A stretch of DNA of 9,777 nucleotides, taken from Pseudomonadota bacterium (GTDB lineage Bacteria; Pseudomonadota; Gammaproteobacteria; Burkholderiales; SHXO01). Positions 7,842 to 9,777 of the stretch are shown piece after piece. The position numbers and the translations under genes are program-made. The notes under the pieces were generated by a model, which was not told the origin of the DNA, ran no database searches, and was given only the letters and a program-made list of their open reading frames with translations. Every line of letters starts with the position of its first letter. Position 1 is the first letter of the stretch. The stretch spans positions 1 to 9,777 of the forward strand of contig JAEZCG010000178.1 in assembly GCA_023430065.1 (NCBI GenBank), in the 5' to 3' direction.

Positions 7842-8360
7842 ATGACGATGAAGACTCCTTCCCTGGCCGCTGCGTCTAGGCCGTGGTATCGCGAGCCATG
7901 GCCCTGGCTGTTGATGGTGGCGCCGGCTTCTGCCGTCATCGGTGGTGCCATCACCATCTGGCTGGCGGTGACCCATGCCGATCCCCTCGTGGTGGACAAC
8001 TACTACAAGGAAGGCCTCGCCATCAATCAGGTTCTGGACCGGGACCGCGAGGCGCAGCGTGCAGGCTACCGTGCGCAGTTGCTGTTCAGCCAGGATGGCA
8101 CGCGGGTGAGAGTGCATCTGACCGGCGGCACCAGTCTTCCGGCAAGCCTGCGGCTGCGCATGGTGCATCCCACGCGCGCGCAACTGGATGCCGAGGCGGT
8201 GCTCGCCAGCACCCAGGCGGGCTGGTACGAAGGGGCGATGCAGCTGGGACACGCGCCCCGCTGGACCGTCCAGCTCGAAGGAGACAGGCGGGAGTGGCGT
8301 CTCAGCGGCGAGTGGCGTCCTGCCGAGAGCGGCGAGACGCGCCTGCAGCCGCGCACCTAG
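7842..8360 (+). CDS. ccoH: CcoH (FixH) cbb3 oxidase assembly protein
   Basis: This 172-residue protein has one membrane helix (about residues 21-43) and a periplasmic domain that opens with DNYYKEGLAIN (52-62), the hallmark of the FixH/CcoH family. CcoH is known to be required for stable assembly of cbb3 oxidase and to contact its subunits. Two ATG codons are possible, at 7842 and 7848, both in frame. The first is chosen because it lies 8 bases after the ccoG stop; neither has a clear Shine-Dalgarno, which suggests coupling to ccoG. The part after the motif is less conserved and is mostly predicted beta strand in the family. Confidence 0.92.
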   Translation: MTMKTPSLAAASRPWYREPWPWLLMVAPASAVIGGAITIWLAVTHADPLVVDNYYKEGLAINQVLDRDREAQRAGYRAQLLFSQDGTRVRVHLTGGTSLPASLRLRMVHPTRAQLDAEAVLASTQAGWYEGAMQLGHAPRWTVQLEGDRREWRLSGEWRPAESGETRLQPRT

Positions 8361-8417
8361 GATTCGCAGCCGATGCGGTCTGGAGCAGGGCCGGTCGGCA
8401 CGAGCGAGGAGAACGAA

Positions 8418-8723
8418 ATGGATGGAAGGAAACTGATTCAGATCCTCTGGCCCGCGTTCGTGGTTGCCGGCGCGGCCGAGGCGCTGTTCTTCACGATCTT
8501 CGATCCGCACGAGCTGTACATGTTCGGCGAACCCGTCGAGGCGACTCGAACTGCGATCTACTCCGTCGGGTTCTTCGCCTTCTGGCTGGTGGCGGCTGCC
8601 TCGAGCGCGCTGACGATCTACTTTCAGCGCACCGCTGCGCAGATCAATCGCTGTCCCATCCCCGATCCGCGGGAGCGCCCCATCGGCTGTCCCAAGCGCG
8701 CCGACGGCGACTCCTGCACCTGA
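8418..8723 (+). CDS. Unnamed two-helix membrane protein with cysteine tail
   Basis: This is a 101-residue protein of no assigned function that I can name. Two membrane helices (about residues 7-28 and 45-69) flank a short loop with FDPHELYMFGEP. The C-terminal tail holds three cysteines, two of them in CP pairs: C79-P, C91-P and C100. The tail is arginine- and proline-rich (DPRERPIGCPKR); the arginines after the second helix suggest it lies in the cytoplasm. The ATG at 8418 has AGGAG at 8407-8411 with a 6-base spacer, far better than upstream in-frame alternatives beginning at 8373. The gene lies 57 bases after ccoH, probably as the last gene of the cco cluster. From memory, similar small proteins occur beside cbb3 genes in other proteobacteria, but this is unchecked. 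A part in oxidase assembly or metal handling is a guess from position. Confidence 0.85.
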   Translation: MDGRKLIQILWPAFVVAGAAEALFFTIFDPHELYMFGEPVEATRTAIYSVGFFAFWLVAAASSALTIYFQRTAAQINRCPIPDPRERPIGCPKRADGDSCT

Positions 8724-8735
8724 TCCCACTCCTTT

Positions 8736-8755
8736 GCGGGCGGACTCGCGCCCGC
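8736..8755 (+). terminator. Hairpin at end of the cco cluster
   Basis: GCGGGCG at 8736-8742 pairs with CGCCCGC at 8749-8755 around a 6-base loop, 12 bases after the stop of the last cco-cluster gene. All seven pairs are G-C. No T run follows, and an alternative pairing (GCGCC at 8748-8752 with GGCGC at 8757-8761) overlaps it. The placement suits a transcript end, but the lack of a U tract makes intrinsic termination uncertain. Confidence 0.4.
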
Positions 8756-8803
8756 CGGCGCGGGAACCTCCGGGACGCCGGTCCTGGCGCTGCCGGTCCG
8801 CGT

Positions 8804-8848
8804 ATGTGACCGATGTCACATGGTGACGGCGCCTCCCTTGCGTAGGAT
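8804..8848 (+). promoter_or_regulatory. CRP-type activator site and -10 of the adaptor gene
   Basis: Positions 8804-8821 form a perfect palindrome, ATGTGACCGATGTCACAT, containing an exact CRP-type TGTGA-N6-TCACA core. A -10-like TAGGAT lies at 8843-8848, starting 30.5 bases after the palindrome centre. A start near 8855 would place the site about 42 bases upstream, as in class II CRP/FNR-activated promoters. The expected -35 position (8820-8825) has no consensus. The palindrome is certain; which Crp/Fnr-family protein binds it is unknown. Confidence 0.65.
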
Positions 8849-8854
8849 CAACGC

Positions 8855-8880
8855 CACCATACCTGGGCATTGGTATGGTG
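8855..8880 (+). promoter_or_regulatory. Inverted repeat, probable repressor operator
   Basis: CACCATACC at 8855-8863 is repeated as its exact reverse complement GGTATGGTG at 8872-8880, with an 8-base spacer. The 26-base element lies at the predicted transcription start, 28 bases before the adaptor ATG. Perfect 9-base arms at this spacing and position are typical of operators for TetR/AcrR-type repressors, which often control RND efflux genes. No regulator gene is in the window, so the family is inferred. A leader-RNA hairpin is the alternative. Confidence 0.6.
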
Positions 8881-8908
8881 TGCAGGTGAACTGCTCAGGA
8901 GAGACGGG

Positions 8909-9777
8909 ATGGTGAAGACGATCGCAAGTGCGCTGTGGCTGCTGCTGCCCGCCGCAGTCGCTGCGCAGACCCTCCCCAGCGCGCCGGTCGAGTACCGCAC
9001 GCTCGACCAGACCTACGCGACGGAGGCGGTGGTCGAGGCAGTGCGCCAATCGACCATCTCGGCACAGGTCATCGGCCGCGTCGTGGATCTGCGCGTGGAT
9101 GTGGGCGACCGCGTGAAGGTCGGGCAGATCATTGCGCGCATCGACGAGCGCGAGGCAGCACAGGCGGTTGCGACGACGCAAGCGCAGGTGGCGCAGGCGC
9201 GTGCGAATGTCGAGAACGCCAGGCTGGCGCTCGAGCGGGCGCGCAAGCTGCTCGAGAGCAAGTTCGTCAGCCAGGCGGCAGTGGACGCGGCCGAAGCCCA
9301 GTTCAAGGCCGCCCAGGCGCAATTGCAGGCGGCCCAGGCCACCGCGGGCCAGGCCTCCGTGAGCAAGGGGCACAGCACGGTCGTCGCTCCGTTCTCGGGG
9401 ATCGTGTCGGCGCGCCACGTCGAAATGGGCGAAATGGCGGCACCCGGGAAGCCGCTGTTCACCGCGTTCGATCCTTCCGACATGCGCGTGATCGCCGAGG
9501 TCCCGCAGTCGCAGATCGCGACCATCCAGGCGATCGGGCGGGCGAGCGTGGAGATTCCCTCGACCGGGCAGTGGGTCAAGGTGAAGGCCATCACGGTTCT
9601 GCCCGCGGCCGATCCCCGCACCCACTCCAACCAGGTTCGCCTCGATCTCGATCAGGACAGCAAGGGCATCTATCCCGGCGTATACGCCCGTGCGCACTTT
9701 GCGATCGGTACGGCGCGCAAGCTGGCGGTGCCGTCTCAGGCGGTGATCCGTCGCAGCGAAGTCGTCGGTGCGTACGT
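8909..9777 (+). CDS. RND efflux periplasmic adaptor subunit (partial, 3' end off window)
   Basis: The first 289 codons of a membrane fusion protein are present; the frame is still open at the right edge. Such proteins bridge an RND inner-membrane pump and an outer-membrane channel. A signal peptide (residues 1 to about 19, MVKTIASALWLLLPAAVAA) is visible and lacks a lipobox cysteine, so the mature protein is probably not a lipoprotein, unlike AcrA. Residues 48-79 (SAQVIGRV to GQIIARID) and 156-186 (VVAPFSGIVS) are the two halves of the lipoyl-like domain. An alanine/glutamine-rich coiled-coil hairpin lies between them (about 80-152), and the beta-barrel follows (about 190-270). The ATG at 8909 has AGGAG at 8897-8901 with a 7-base spacer. 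The pump gene should follow outside the window. No methionine- or histidine-rich metal site is seen, so substrate cannot be named and a CusB-type role is not supported. Confidence 0.9.
   Translation, partial: MVKTIASALWLLLPAAVAAQTLPSAPVEYRTLDQTYATEAVVEAVRQSTISAQVIGRVVDLRVDVGDRVKVGQIIARIDEREAAQAVATTQAQVAQARANVENARLALERARKLLESKFVSQAAVDAAEAQFKAAQAQLQAAQATAGQASVSKGHSTVVAPFSGIVSARHVEMGEMAAPGKPLFTAFDPSDMRVIAEVPQSQIATIQAIGRASVEIPSTGQWVKVKAITVLPAADPRTHSNQVRLDLDQDSKGIYPGVYARAHFAIGTARKLAVPSQAVIRRSEVVGAY

Noticed and set aside
8816..9697. Minus-strand open frame of 293 codons opposite the adaptor gene
   Set aside because: Low-complexity R/D/L-rich translation with no family resemblance. The plus strand holds a clear adaptor with signal peptide and lipoyl halves that simply has no stop before the window edge.
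8909..9777. Assignment of the adaptor as a CusB-like copper efflux subunit because of the copper genes nearby
   Set aside because: The visible part has no methionine-rich or histidine-rich metal site, and the domain pattern fits general RND adaptors.

Overview
This is a GC-rich proteobacterial window, most likely from a betaproteobacterium. It carries an almost textbook gene set for a cbb3-type (C-family heme-copper) cytochrome c oxidase, all on the + strand. The order is ccoI-ccoS, then ccoN-ccoO-ccoQ-ccoP, then ccoG-ccoH and a small two-helix membrane protein. Having ccoIS in front of ccoNOQP, rather than after ccoGH as in Pseudomonas, is the reason for favouring Betaproteobacteria; that is inference, not proof.

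Layout. Positions 1-119 hold a promoter with an FNR/ANR-type box (37-50). Positions 120-2823 encode the copper P-type ATPase CcoI and the maturation peptide CcoS. A 199-base gap (2824-3022) holds a second FNR-type box (2907-2920) built with the same geometry, followed by the structural genes ccoN, ccoO, ccoQ and ccoP (3023-6224). After a 163-base gap with a weak CRP-like palindrome come ccoG (6388-7833) and ccoH (7842-8360), then an unnamed 101-residue protein (8418-8723). The last gap (8724-8908) looks like a transcription-unit boundary: it holds a GC hairpin, a perfect CRP-type palindrome, a candidate -10 element and a long inverted repeat that looks like a repressor operator. The window ends inside an RND-type periplasmic adaptor (membrane fusion protein) gene that is open at the right edge.

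How the genes work together. CcoN holds the heme b / heme b3-CuB catalytic site, and CcoO and CcoP pass electrons to it through three c-type hemes. CcoI moves copper out of the cytoplasm for the CuB site, CcoG is a polyferredoxin linked to copper reduction, and CcoH and CcoS are assembly factors. The two FNR-type promoters imply induction of the high-affinity oxidase at low oxygen. The adaptor gene appears to be a separate, independently controlled unit of an efflux system.

Nothing here amounts to a new system. The points most worth following up are the unnamed cysteine-tailed membrane protein after ccoH, the matched pair of FNR promoters, and the activator-plus-operator arrangement in front of the adaptor gene. 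No RNA genes, insertion sequences, CRISPR arrays or phage genes were seen.
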